From Ensifer sp. USDA 6670 (GTDB lineage Bacteria > Pseudomonadota > Alphaproteobacteria > Rhizobiales > Rhizobiaceae): 64,000 bases of DNA. Below the pieces are notes generated by a model. That model saw only the letters and a list, made by a program, of their open reading frames with translations, was not told the origin of the DNA and searched no databases. The stretch's first letter is position 1, and each line of letters begins with the position of its first letter. The stretch is from contig ATWE01000001.1 of assembly GCA_000421085.1 (NCBI GenBank), positions 777,603 through 841,602 on the forward strand. The letters run 5' to 3'. Shown piece by piece: positions 1 to 7,747 of this stretch. A program made the translations under genes and the position numbers.

Positions 1-1
1 T

Positions 2-211
2 CTGGCGCAGGGGAATCCCGGCGACGTCTCGCCGGTGGGAGAAGGTATCAGTGAACTGCGCATTCATCACGGCCCCGGATATCGGGTTTATTTCAAGAAG
101 CGCGGGGAACTGATTATTCTGCTCTTGTGTGCTGGCGACAAGAGCACACAGGATAGAGACATCGGAATGGCAAAAGAGATCGCCGCCCAATGGAGTGAGA
201 TCGATGTCTGA
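2..211 (+). CDS. HigB/RelE-type addiction-module toxin (5' end outside window)
   Basis: The visible 69 C-terminal residues contain ELRIHHGPGYRVYFKKR, followed by a hydrophobic LIILLLCAGDKSTQ strand and an MAKEIAAQW helix. This is the typical C-terminal half of the short RelE-superfamily killer proteins related to HigB, which are mRNA interferases. The N-terminal 30 or so residues lie upstream of the window. The stop codon overlaps the start of the antitoxin gene by 8 bases, so the two are translationally coupled with the toxin first, as in many higBA-like modules. The family call comes from sequence style and gene order. The target is unknown. Confidence 0.8.
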   Translation: MAQGNPGDVSPVGEGISELRIHHGPGYRVYFKKRGELIILLLCAGDKSTQDRDIGMAKEIAAQWSEIDV

Positions 212-497
212 GAAGTTTACCGAGTTTGACGTGGCAGATTTGCTCACCAGCGAAGACGCAATTGAGGCTTTTCTGGCCGAGGCAATGGAAACGGGGGATG
301 CGAAACATATCGCTTCCGCCCTCGGTGCGGTCGCTCGCGCCAAGGGGATGACCAAGATCGCCCGCGAGACTGGCCTTGCTCGTGAACACCTGTATCGCTC
401 GCTTAGCGAGAACGGGAATCCGACGCTCGAGACAACGCTTGCCGTTCTCAAAGCCTTCGGTTTTCACCTGATGCCGAAACACGATGCGGCCGCCTGA
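204..497 (+). CDS. Addiction-module antidote protein, HTH type (HigA-like antitoxin)
   Basis: The product is 97 residues. The first half is acidic (FDVADLLTSEDAIEAFLAEA). The second half is a helix-turn-helix: GMTKIARETGLAREHLYRSL followed by NPTLETTLAVLKAFGF. This layout matches the small antidote proteins paired with RelE-like killers. They bind the toxin and repress the operon. I chose the ATG at 204 because it overlaps the toxin stop, giving a normal coupled start. The longer in-frame ORF from 129 would run through the toxin gene. Confident as an antitoxin; exact subfamily less so. Confidence 0.85.
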   Translation: MSEKFTEFDVADLLTSEDAIEAFLAEAMETGDAKHIASALGAVARAKGMTKIARETGLAREHLYRSLSENGNPTLETTLAVLKAFGFHLMPKHDAAA

Positions 498-580
498 CGC
501 TGGAAAGTGACTCGATCGGCCTGAACCATATTGTTATTCCTGAACTGAGATCAGTCGCTTTCGTGCAGGTCAAGGGCTAT

Positions 581-859
581 TCAACCGCTCCCCAGCTTCG
601 CGAGTTCGATGCGATTGACCACCTCGGCGACCCCTTCGACCGATCGGGCCGCTTCCTCGGCGCGGGCGATCTCCTCTTCGGTCGCCACCGTTCCGGCGAG
701 CAGGATCGTACTGCCCGAGCCGGTCACGGTGACCTCTATGGCGTCGAGGCCGGGCGCGACCGCAAGACAATGAGCGACTCGGCGCTCGAGTTCGGCCGGT
801 TCTTGCGCAGGAAGTCTCTCGGGGTCGCCGCCGAAGAACGTCCGTTTCTTGAAGACCAT
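581..859 (-). CDS. BON-domain protein
   Basis: A 92-residue protein starting MVFKKRTFFGGDPERL. Residues ~27-88 form one BON domain: LERRVAHCLA, then IEVTVTGSGSTILLAGTVAT, then EEEIARAEEAARSVEGVAEVVNRI. BON domains usually bind phospholipid or other hydrophobic surfaces in the cell envelope, but no signal peptide is visible here, so a periplasmic location is not supported. It lies 85 bp downstream of hemF on the same strand and may be cotranscribed with it. Function unknown beyond the domain. Confidence 0.8.
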   Translation of the reverse strand: MVFKKRTFFGGDPERLPAQEPAELERRVAHCLAVAPGLDAIEVTVTGSGSTILLAGTVATEEEIARAEEAARSVEGVAEVVNRIELAKLGSG

Positions 860-944
860 GCGTCGCTCCTTCTCTCCTGGAGAGGGAAACGCCAACGCGG
901 CGCGTTTGTTCGCCGTCTCAACAATGGTCGAACAAGCGTGGGGT

Positions 945-1856
945 TCAGGGCCAGCGAACGAGGGGGGGCAGGGAGGAGAGGATCGACTCCACATTGCCAC
1001 CGGTCTTGAGACCGAAGATCGTGCCACGGTCGTAAAGAAGATTGAACTCGACGTACCGGCCACGGCGCACGAGCTGTTCGTTTCGATCCTGTTCGGTCCA
1101 GGGCTTGTTGAAATTCGTCTGGACGATTCGCGGATAGACGAGCGCGAAGGCCTTGCCGACATCGCGCGTGAATGCGAAATCCGCGTCCCAGCCGCCGAGC
1201 TCCTCCGCAGAGCGCAGCCAATCGTAGAAAATCCCGCCGGTGCCGCGCGGCTCATTCCGGTGTTTCAGGTAGAAATATTCGTCGCACCACTGCTTGAACT
1301 TTGCATGATCGGCGACGGGGTGCCGATTGCAGGCGATCTCCATGGCTCGATGAAAGAGTACGGTATCCGCATCGGTCATGATGCGCCGGCGGTCCAGGAC
1401 CGGCGTGAGGTCCGCACCGCCGCCGAACCAGTTGCTGGTGGTCACGACCATGCGCGTGTTCATGTGCACGGCGGGGACATTGGGGTTGACCGGGTGGGCG
1501 ATCAGCGAAATGCCGGATGCCCAGAAGCGGGGATCTTCGCTCGCGCCGGGAATCTGGTCGCGGAACTCCGGCGAGAACTCGCCGAAGACGGTGGAGGTGT
1601 GAACCCCCACTTTCTCAAAGACGCGTCCTTCCATCATGGACATGCGACCGCCGCCGCCGGCGCCTTCCTCGCGCAGCCAATCCTTGGCGGCGAACCGGCC
1701 TGCCGGACGATCCGACAGCGGACCCGTCAAGTCGTCCTCTATCGCCTCGAAGGCGGCGCAGATCGTGTCGCGGAGGCTCTCGAACCAAGCCTTCGCCGCT
1801 GCCTTCTTGTCTTCGATGTCGGCCGGCAGGCCCTGTGGCAGTTGCGGTCTTTCCAT
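945..1856 (-). CDS. hemF: Oxygen-dependent coproporphyrinogen III oxidase
   Basis: HemF oxidatively decarboxylates coproporphyrinogen III to protoporphyrinogen IX, an O2-requiring step of heme synthesis in the cytoplasm. The 303-residue product has the usual family length and conserved blocks: [42 protein letters not shown] and [20 protein letters not shown] near the C-terminus. The start [15 protein letters not shown] at 1856 gives that length; the ORF extends 23 codons further upstream without family resemblance. The BON-domain gene follows on the same strand. The 200 bp upstream separates it from a divergent small gene, and I see no clear FNR box there. Confidence 0.97.
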   Translation of the reverse strand: MERPQLPQGLPADIEDKKAAAKAWFESLRDTICAAFEAIEDDLTGPLSDRPAGRFAAKDWLREEGAGGGGRMSMMEGRVFEKVGVHTSTVFGEFSPEFRDQIPGASEDPRFWASGISLIAHPVNPNVPAVHMNTRMVVTTSNWFGGGADLTPVLDRRRIMTDADTVLFHRAMEIACNRHPVADHAKFKQWCDEYFYLKHRNEPRGTGGIFYDWLRSAEELGGWDADFAFTRDVGKAFALVYPRIVQTNFNKPWTEQDRNEQLVRRGRYVEFNLLYDRGTIFGLKTGGNVESILSSLPPLVRWP

Positions 1857-2058
1857 GGAGATGCACTTCCGTTCGCGGATTTCGCTACTGAAAACCGCCG
1901 ATTCGATGTGGCCGCCACAGTCCATATTTTCAGCTGCTTGGCAACGGTGCCACGGCGACAGCGACAGTCTACCGCAATCAAGGCCTCAGCGGAGGAGCGG
2001 GACAAATGACTGGCAATAATGCGGCGCTCGTCCTATCTTTTCGCCAGAGGTATGGCCC

Positions 2059-2319
2059 ATGGCGAAGATACCCCCAGGACCGCCGCTGGACGGCTTGCGG
2101 CGCCAGATCGCCCGGCATCGCCGGGAGCATCCCACACGAAGCAACGGGCTTTTCGTGCGCGAGACGTTTCGGCTCGAGCGCGATGCCGCGCGGGCCAAGG
2201 CGCGGGAGTGGTTCGATACCTGGCCAAAGGCTGCCTATTGGACGGAAGTCGAGAGCTGGCGCCAGCTCGAAGGCGGCGAGATCGAGTTCACGATGCGCCG
2301 TCTCCCGAGCGCAGACTGA
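2059..2319 (+). CDS. Conserved small protein of unknown function
   Basis: An 86-residue, strongly charged protein beginning MAKIPPGPPLDGLRRQIARH. It has an Arg-rich N-terminal third, then FRLERDAARAKAREWFDTWPKA, and ends with EGGEIEFTMRRLPSAD. There is no signal peptide, membrane segment or recognisable catalytic motif. It is divergent from hemF. Codon usage fits the neighbourhood and the amino-acid pattern looks like a real soluble protein, but I cannot assign a function. Confidence 0.6.
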   Translation: MAKIPPGPPLDGLRRQIARHRREHPTRSNGLFVRETFRLERDAARAKAREWFDTWPKAAYWTEVESWRQLEGGEIEFTMRRLPSAD

Positions 2320-2459
2320 TTACGCCCAACTCTACCGCCGATAACTGACGGGCAAGAAAAATCTTCGTCGATCGACAATAGCGTGGCCAAGGTCACGGCG
2401 GCGCGTTAAACCGTTGGGTGTCTCCCTCTCGCCATTGCGCGTTTACCCGACCTTCTCCG

Positions 2460-3644
2460 ATGCCCGTTCTCCGTTCCATCATCGTGCTCTCCATCACTCA
2501 GATCATCGCTTGGGGAGCGATGTTCATGTTCGTCTCGGTAACGGCGGCCGCAATGGCGGACGACCTTCTCCTCAGGCCTTCGGCCGTTTATCTCGGCCCG
2601 ACCGTCATGCTCGTCGCGATGGCTTTCTGCTCACCGCTGCTTGCGCCGATCTACGCGCGCCACGGTGCGCGGCTCGTGCTCGCTTTCGGTTCGGCAGCCG
2701 CGGCTCCGGGGCTGTGGTTGCTGGCCGGCGCCGAAGGTCCGGTTTCCTATTTTGCGGCCTGGGGCATTCTTGGTCTGGCCGGGGCCGCAGCACTCACGAC
2801 TTCGGCTCAGGTGTTTCTGACAGAGATCGCGGGCGAGGGCGCGCGTCGTGCCATCGGGGCGCAGATGCTCGCCATGGCGCTCGCGCCCACGATCGCCTGG
2901 CCGGTCACGACTTTCTGCGAGGCGGCTCTCGGTTGGCGCGGCACATTCGCCCTCTATGGCGCGGTGATGCTCCTCGTCTGCGCGCCCTTGCATTTTTTCG
3001 CCTTGCCCAGGCGCGAGCCGCCGAAACACGATCCCCCGGTACCCAATTCGACTCAGTCTGCGTCGCCGGCTGTTCGTCGCCAGTGGCACGTCGTTGCCCT
3101 GATCACGGCGGCGGTCGCGCTCAACGGCTTCGTTACCTGGGGCTTTCAGCTTGTGGTGATCGATCTTTTCCGCAGCTTTGCCGTGCCCGGCTATCTGGCG
3201 GTCGGCTTCGGATCGGCCATCGGTTTCATCCAGCTCTCGGCGCGGCTCTTCGATTTCCTCGGCGGCAATCGATGGGACGGGTTGGCGACGGGCTTGGTAG
3301 CGGCGGCAATCATGCCGCCGGCACTGCTGGCGCTCGCGCTTGGCGAAGGTGCGGAATGGTCGATCGTTCTCTTCCTCGTGCTCTATGGTCTTTCAAGCGG
3401 CGCCATGTCCGTCAGCCGGGCGACGATGCCGCTCGTCTTCTTTTCCTCTACGGAATACGGGGCGGTGGTGGCGCGCCTCGGCCTGCCACTCAACCTAGCT
3501 TTCGCGGCGGCCCCGCCCTTCTTCTCCTTCCTGCTTGGCGAGGCGGGCAACAGGTGGGCGCTGGCGTTTGCGCTTCTCTGCTCCCTCGGTGCATTGGCCA
3601 GCATGGCTATGCTCTCGCGTATGAGGCCTGCGCGGTCGGGTTAG
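2460..3644 (+). CDS. MFS family transporter
   Basis: A 394-residue integral membrane protein with about 12 hydrophobic segments beginning at VLRSIIVLSITQIIAWGAMFMF, in two halves of six joined by a charged loop near residues 185-205 (LPRREPPKHDPPVP). Its features fit the drug/metabolite MFS group: a proline-rich segment after helix 2, a basic cytoplasmic loop (YARHGARL) and the length. The start MPVLRSII was chosen because it places the first membrane helix at the N-terminus; an in-frame ATG at 2418 would add 14 residues. The substrate cannot be read from the sequence. It converges on soxR, 14 bp away. Confidence 0.85.
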   Translation: MPVLRSIIVLSITQIIAWGAMFMFVSVTAAAMADDLLLRPSAVYLGPTVMLVAMAFCSPLLAPIYARHGARLVLAFGSAAAAPGLWLLAGAEGPVSYFAAWGILGLAGAAALTTSAQVFLTEIAGEGARRAIGAQMLAMALAPTIAWPVTTFCEAALGWRGTFALYGAVMLLVCAPLHFFALPRREPPKHDPPVPNSTQSASPAVRRQWHVVALITAAVALNGFVTWGFQLVVIDLFRSFAVPGYLAVGFGSAIGFIQLSARLFDFLGGNRWDGLATGLVAAAIMPPALLALALGEGAEWSIVLFLVLYGLSSGAMSVSRATMPLVFFSSTEYGAVVARLGLPLNLAFAAAPPFFSFLLGEAGNRWALAFALLCSLGALASMAMLSRMRPARSG

Positions 3645-3658
3645 CCAGCTCACTCGTC

Positions 3659-4135
3659 TCAAGCTCCGGCCCCATCGGCGGGATCGATGAGGCGCGGCCC
3701 CGTGCCTTCGGAGGCAAGAACGTCCCATGGATTGCGCAAGGGACAGTCGCGCATCGACAGGCAACCGCAGCCAATGCAGCCTGTAAGCTGATCGCGCAGC
3801 GCCGTCAGGTTGGCGATCCGCTCATCGAGCTGCTGCCGCCAGTTCTTCGAGAGCCGTCCCCAGTCTTCGACCGTCAGCGGCCGATCGTCGGGGAGCACAG
3901 ACAGGGCCGCCTGGATCTCGGCAAGCGGGATACCCGTCCGCTGGGCAACCTTGATCACGGCCACCCGCCTCAGCACGGAACGCGGATAGCGCCGCTGATT
4001 GCCCCGGCTGCGATTGCTGCGGATGAGGCCCTTGGTCTCGTAGAAATGAAGCGTCGACACCGCGAGGCCGCTGCGTTCGGCCACTTCGCCGACCGTCAGC
4101 TCGCGCTTGATATCATTGGGCTTGTCTTTTTTCAC
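3659..4135 (-). CDS. soxR: Redox-sensitive transcriptional activator SoxR
   Basis: A MerR-family regulator of 158 residues. It has an N-terminal winged HTH ([26 protein letters not shown]), a dimerisation helix, and a C-terminal [2Fe-2S] ligand set CIGCGC...C at residues 120, 123, 125 and 131, spaced exactly as in E. coli SoxR. Oxidation or nitrosylation of the cluster by redox-cycling compounds switches it to an activator. I took the GTG at 4135 (MKKDKPND). The longer TTG start at 4153 would lie inside the operator palindrome. It is divergent from a flavin reductase gene and shares a 20-bp palindrome with it. Confidence 0.95.
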   Translation of the reverse strand: MKKDKPNDIKRELTVGEVAERSGLAVSTLHFYETKGLIRSNRSRGNQRRYPRSVLRRVAVIKVAQRTGIPLAEIQAALSVLPDDRPLTVEDWGRLSKNWRQQLDERIANLTALRDQLTGCIGCGCLSMRDCPLRNPWDVLASEGTGPRLIDPADGAGA

Positions 4136-4143
4136 GGCTGCTA

Positions 4144-4174
4144 TTGACCTCAACTATAGTTGAGGTTCTATAGC
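4144..4174 (+). promoter_or_regulatory. SoxR-type promoter with operator in an elongated spacer
   Basis: The perfect palindrome ACCTCAACTATAGTTGAGGT (4147-4166) closely matches the E. coli SoxR box (CCTCAAG-N4-CTTGAGG). On the plus strand it sits between TTGACC (4144-4149) and TATAGC (4169-4174), a 19-bp spacer. MerR-family activators characteristically act at such long spacers. The predicted target is the flavin reductase starting at 4214. Confidence 0.88.
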
Positions 4175-4213
4175 ATGAGCTCCCTGCAACCGGCAACATG
4201 GAGCCGACACAGC

Positions 4214-4786
4214 ATGACTGAGAAGATGACCCTTGCCTTGATCTACGGCAGCGCACGGCAGGGCCGTTTCTGCGACACGGTCGCGAGCTGGCTCATTCGT
4301 GAACTCGAGACATCCGTCGTGTTCAGCCTGACGATCATCGATCCCGTCAGAATGAAAAGCGCCCGCGGCGACAAATCCGCCGGTCCAGCAGAGTGGATGG
4401 AACGCAAGGTCGCCGAAGCGGACGCATTCATCGTCATCACGCCGGAATACAACCACGGCTACCCGGCGGCGCTGAAGGAGATGATCGATTCGGTCTATGA
4501 GCCCTGGCACGCAAAACCGGTCGCCTTCGTTTCCTACGGCGGCGCATCGGGCGGCATACGGGCCGTCGAACAATTGCGGCAGGTCTTCGGCGAATTGCAT
4601 GCCGTCACCCTGCGCGACGGCATCTCCTTCGCCAAGGCCTGGTCGAAGTTCGATGCGGCGGGAAACCTCTACAAACCGGAAGAGATGCGAGCGCCGCTGT
4701 TCCTGATGATCGACCGGTTGACCTGGTGGGCGCGCACGCTGAAATACGCGCGCAAGGCGACGCCCTATAACGAGATCGCCGCATGA
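4214..4786 (+). CDS. NADPH-dependent FMN reductase-family flavoprotein
   Basis: A 190-residue flavodoxin-like reductase. ALIYGSARQGRFCDTVASWL at the N-terminus is the FMN phosphate-binding loop. ITPEYNHGYPAALKEMIDSV is the hallmark second motif of the NADPH:FMN/azo/chromate reductase family, and FVSYGGASGG the third. Such enzymes make two-electron reductions of quinones or redox cyclers. The start MTEKMTLALIYG was preferred over the ATG at 4175 because 4175 overlaps the predicted -10 element of the SoxR-type promoter. Position and operator suggest it is a SoxR target that detoxifies redox-cycling compounds. Confidence 0.9.
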   Translation: MTEKMTLALIYGSARQGRFCDTVASWLIRELETSVVFSLTIIDPVRMKSARGDKSAGPAEWMERKVAEADAFIVITPEYNHGYPAALKEMIDSVYEPWHAKPVAFVSYGGASGGIRAVEQLRQVFGELHAVTLRDGISFAKAWSKFDAAGNLYKPEEMRAPLFLMIDRLTWWARTLKYARKATPYNEIAA

Positions 4787-4837
4787 CCGCCGTCAGGACA
4801 CCGAACTCCGGTGCCGTTGATGGCCGCCCGTTTCGGA

Positions 4838-5299
4838 TCAGAAAGCACCGGTCTGCCGCAGCGCTTCCCCGGCGATCATGGCGGCTGCCATGGCGATGTT
4901 GAGCGAACGCTGGCCGGGTGCCATCGGGATGAGGATGCGCGCCTCGGCACGCTCATGGACGTGATCGGGAACCCCGGCGCTTTCCCTGCCGAAGAGAAGG
5001 ACGTCGTCCGCCCGGAAACTGAAGCGCGTGTAGGGAGCGGCCGCCTTGGTGGAGGCGAGCACAAGGCGTCTGCCGGTGCTCGACCGCCATGTTTCGAAAC
5101 GCTCCCAGCTGACGTGCCGGGTCATCGTCACAGCCGCGATATAGTCCATTCCCGCACGCTTGAGATTGCGGTCCGAAAGGTCGAATCCGGCTGGCTCGAT
5201 GATGTCGACCGAAAGACCGAGGCAGGCGGCGAGCCGCAGGATCGTTCCGGTATTGCCTGGAATGTCAGGCTGGTAGAGGGCGATGCGGAGGTGGTTCAT
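4838..5299 (-). CDS. trmL: tRNA (cytidine/uridine(34)-2'-O)-methyltransferase
   Basis: A 153-residue SPOUT (TrmH-like) methyltransferase of the minimal TrmL type, which methylates the wobble ribose of tRNA-Leu using SAM. Visible family motifs are LYQPDIPGNTGTILRLAACLG (N-terminal RNA-binding motif 1), LLFGRESAGVPDHVHE (motif 2) and IPMAPGQRSLNIAMAAAMIAGEALRQ (knot-forming motif 3). The start MNHLRIAL at 5299 gives the normal family length; the ORF continues 23 codons upstream without similarity. It stands alone, convergent with the flavin reductase. Confidence 0.93.
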   Translation of the reverse strand: MNHLRIALYQPDIPGNTGTILRLAACLGLSVDIIEPAGFDLSDRNLKRAGMDYIAAVTMTRHVSWERFETWRSSTGRRLVLASTKAAAPYTRFSFRADDVLLFGRESAGVPDHVHERAEARILIPMAPGQRSLNIAMAAAMIAGEALRQTGAF

Positions 5300-5776
5300 G
5301 CGCTTGCCGAAAGATTGGAGCGTGGGAGTGATGGTGATGACCGTTCCTATGCCACCGATCTGCCTCACGATCCATGGTCGGGTGTGCTTGGAGACGGTTC
5401 ATTCGGGGGCGCTGCTTTTGCCGCCGCTAATTTGTGCCGTATTGGCAACAGAACACCGGCCGGTAAAAAAATGGGCAAGAAAATGCCTGCGACAATCTGG
5501 CATGGCAGCGCGAATGAGGTTAAAGCTCAGTCCTCTTCAACGCGAACCGAAGGAGGCATGCATGACCGTTTTGATGTTGACGCGCCTCCCACGAGTAACA
5601 CGGCCTTTCCTGGCCTGACCGGTTCCGCGCCTCTGCTTCCTTCGATCGAGCGATGCGCGCTCCGGTTCATCCGGAGGTCATGGTCCGCTCGCGGGCGTCA
5701 TTTCCGGGTTGCATTTTTCAAGGTAAAGAATGCGGGGCGACCCGCTTTCCTTCAAGATATCTGAAGGGGCTAGACA
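5300..5776. other. Intergenic region upstream of the ABC exporters
   Basis: This 477-bp region lies between divergent trmL and the first ABC exporter. Its clearest content is AGGAGG at 5551-5556 followed five bases later by an ATG that opens an 18-codon ORF (5562-5618). That ORF is annotated separately. I see no strong terminator or repeat in the remainder. Confidence 0.5.
5562..5618 (+). CDS. Possible 18-residue leader peptide or small protein
   Basis: An ATG at 5562 is preceded at ideal spacing by AGGAGG (5551-5556), one of the best ribosome-binding sites in the window. The ORF MTVLMLTRLPRVTRPFLA ends at TGA 5616-5618, 158 bp before the ABC exporter gene. A leader ORF or small protein is possible. 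An alternative ATG at 5558, in another frame and giving 68 codons, lies only one base from the SD and is less likely. Translation is inferred only from the SD. Confidence 0.35.
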   Translation: MTVLMLTRLPRVTRPFLA

Positions 5777-7630
5777 ATGTTCGGCTGGTTTGAATCCCGC
5801 CTCGATCCTTATCCGACGGAGGAGCCGACGCTTCCGCCGAAGGGTCTCTTTGCCTTTTGCTGGCACTATACCAGGCCCGCGGCTCCGTGGCTCTTGATCA
5901 TGTCGATCTGCACCATGCTGATCGCGATTGGCGAAGTGGCGTTGTTCCAGTTCCTGGGCAATGTGGTCGATTGGCTGTCCACCGCCGATCGCGAGACCTT
6001 TCTTGCGACCGAGGGCGGCAGGCTCGCCTGGATGGCAGCGCTGATCCTCATCGGTCTGCCGGGGCTGGTCGCGCTCGACTCCTTCGTGATGCATCAGGTG
6101 TTGCTCGGCAATTATCCGATGATCGCGCGGTGGCAGATGCATCGCTATCTGCTGAGGCAGAGCATGACGTTCTTCGCCAACGAATTTGCCGGGCGCGTGG
6201 CGACGAAGGTCATGCAGACGTCGCTTGCGGTCCGTGAAACGGTGATGAAGATCCTCGACGTCTTCGTCTATGTGGTGAGTTATTTTGCGACGATGTTGAT
6301 CGTCGTGGCGGCCGCGGATTGGCGCCTCGTGATGCCGCTCGGGTTGTGGCTCGTCATCTATATCGTGATCGTCGCCTATTTCGTTCCGCGGCTGCAGAGG
6401 ATCTCCAAGGAACAGGCGGACGCGCGCTCGATGATGACCGGACGCATCGTCGACAGCTACACCAATATCGGCACGGTCAAGCTCTTCTCTCACGCAGGGC
6501 GGGAGGAGACATACGCCCGCGCGGGCATGGACGAATTTCTGGGCACTGTTTACCGGCAGATGCGGAAGGTCACGCTCTTCCACATATTCGTCTATGCAAA
6601 CAACTGTATCGCCCTTTTCTCCGTCGGCGCCCTCGGAATCTATCTGTGGCTGACGAGCGGAATCTCTATTGGCGCGATCGCCGTCGCGATCGGTCTTGCC
6701 ATGCGGGTCAACGGCATGTCGCAATGGATCATGTGGGAAGTTTCGGCGCTGTTCGAGAATATCGGCACGGTCTATGACGGCATGGGCATGATGACCAAGG
6801 CGCATGACATCGTCGACAAGCCGACTGCCGTGACGCTCAAAGCCGACCAGGGTGCAATCAGCTTCGAGGACATCCGCTTCCATTACGGCAAGGCCAAGGG
6901 CGTCATAGACCGGCTGTCGCTCTATATTCGACCCGGAGAGAAGATCGGTCTGGTCGGCCGCTCCGGCGCCGGCAAGACAACCTTGATGAACCTGCTTCTG
7001 CGCTTCTACGATCTGGAATCCGGCGCGATCCGGATCGACGGCGTGGACATCTCGACCGTCACCCAGGACAGCCTGCGTTCCCAGATCGGCGTCGTGACGC
7101 AGGACACGTCGCTCCTGCATCGTTCCATTCGCGACAACATCGCCTATGGGCATCCGCAGGCGAGTGACGACGACATCATCGCTGCCGCGAAAAAAGCGAA
7201 TGCCTGGGACTTCATCCAGACACTCGAAGACAATCTAGGCAGGCGAGGGCTCGACGCTCAGGTCGGCGAGCGCGGCGTCAAGCTTTCGGGCGGCCAGCGG
7301 CAGAGGATCGCGATCGCCCGCGTTTTCCTGAAGGACGCACCGATCCTCATCCTCGACGAAGCGACCTCTGCGCTCGACTCGGAGGTAGAGGCCGCGATTC
7401 AGGAAAATCTCTTCGCGCTGATGTCCGGCAAGACGGTGATCGCCATAGCGCACCGCCTGTCCACGCTGACGGAGATGGATCGCCTCGTCATCCTCGAAGC
7501 CGGCCGGATCGTCGAGACCGGTTCTCACAGCGAGCTCGTTGCCAGGCGCGGCATTTATGCCGATCTCTGGTCTCGCCAGTCCGGCGGCTTCATCGCCGAC
7601 GAGATCGAAAAGGAGGCGGCGGCGGAGTAA
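5777..7630 (+). CDS. ABC exporter half-transporter (fused TMD-NBD), first of tandem pair
   Basis: A 617-residue ABC half-exporter of the MsbA/multidrug type. Residues ~40-330 hold six membrane helices. The C-terminal ATPase carries Walker A GRSGAGKTT (~394), a Q-loop region GVVTQDTSLLHRSIRDNI, signature LSGGQRQRIAIAR (~502), Walker B LILDEATSALDSE (~524) and the switch His in AIAHRLSTL. It is expected in the inner membrane as a dimer. A close paralogue follows about 120 bp downstream, so a heterodimer is possible, although both ATP sites look intact in both. The substrate cannot be assigned. Confidence 0.93.
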   Translation: MFGWFESRLDPYPTEEPTLPPKGLFAFCWHYTRPAAPWLLIMSICTMLIAIGEVALFQFLGNVVDWLSTADRETFLATEGGRLAWMAALILIGLPGLVALDSFVMHQVLLGNYPMIARWQMHRYLLRQSMTFFANEFAGRVATKVMQTSLAVRETVMKILDVFVYVVSYFATMLIVVAAADWRLVMPLGLWLVIYIVIVAYFVPRLQRISKEQADARSMMTGRIVDSYTNIGTVKLFSHAGREETYARAGMDEFLGTVYRQMRKVTLFHIFVYANNCIALFSVGALGIYLWLTSGISIGAIAVAIGLAMRVNGMSQWIMWEVSALFENIGTVYDGMGMMTKAHDIVDKPTAVTLKADQGAISFEDIRFHYGKAKGVIDRLSLYIRPGEKIGLVGRSGAGKTTLMNLLLRFYDLESGAIRIDGVDISTVTQDSLRSQIGVVTQDTSLLHRSIRDNIAYGHPQASDDDIIAAAKKANAWDFIQTLEDNLGRRGLDAQVGERGVKLSGGQRQRIAIARVFLKDAPILILDEATSALDSEVEAAIQENLFALMSGKTVIAIAHRLSTLTEMDRLVILEAGRIVETGSHSELVARRGIYADLWSRQSGGFIADEIEKEAAAE

Positions 7631-7747
7631 TCCGCCGCCTCCCGTGCGTCAGCCGGGCCCAGTCCAACGGTCCGGAGTTACACAATTGTCATGGGCGCGG
7701 CAGCGAAAACGGATTGCCCGGATTTCAGAACCGCCTATATCGGAACA

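Noticed and set aside
114..482. 122-residue minus-strand ORF opposite the antitoxin
   Set aside because: It is a shadow of the antitoxin frame; no ribosome-binding site, and the plus-strand protein has recognisable HTH sequence.
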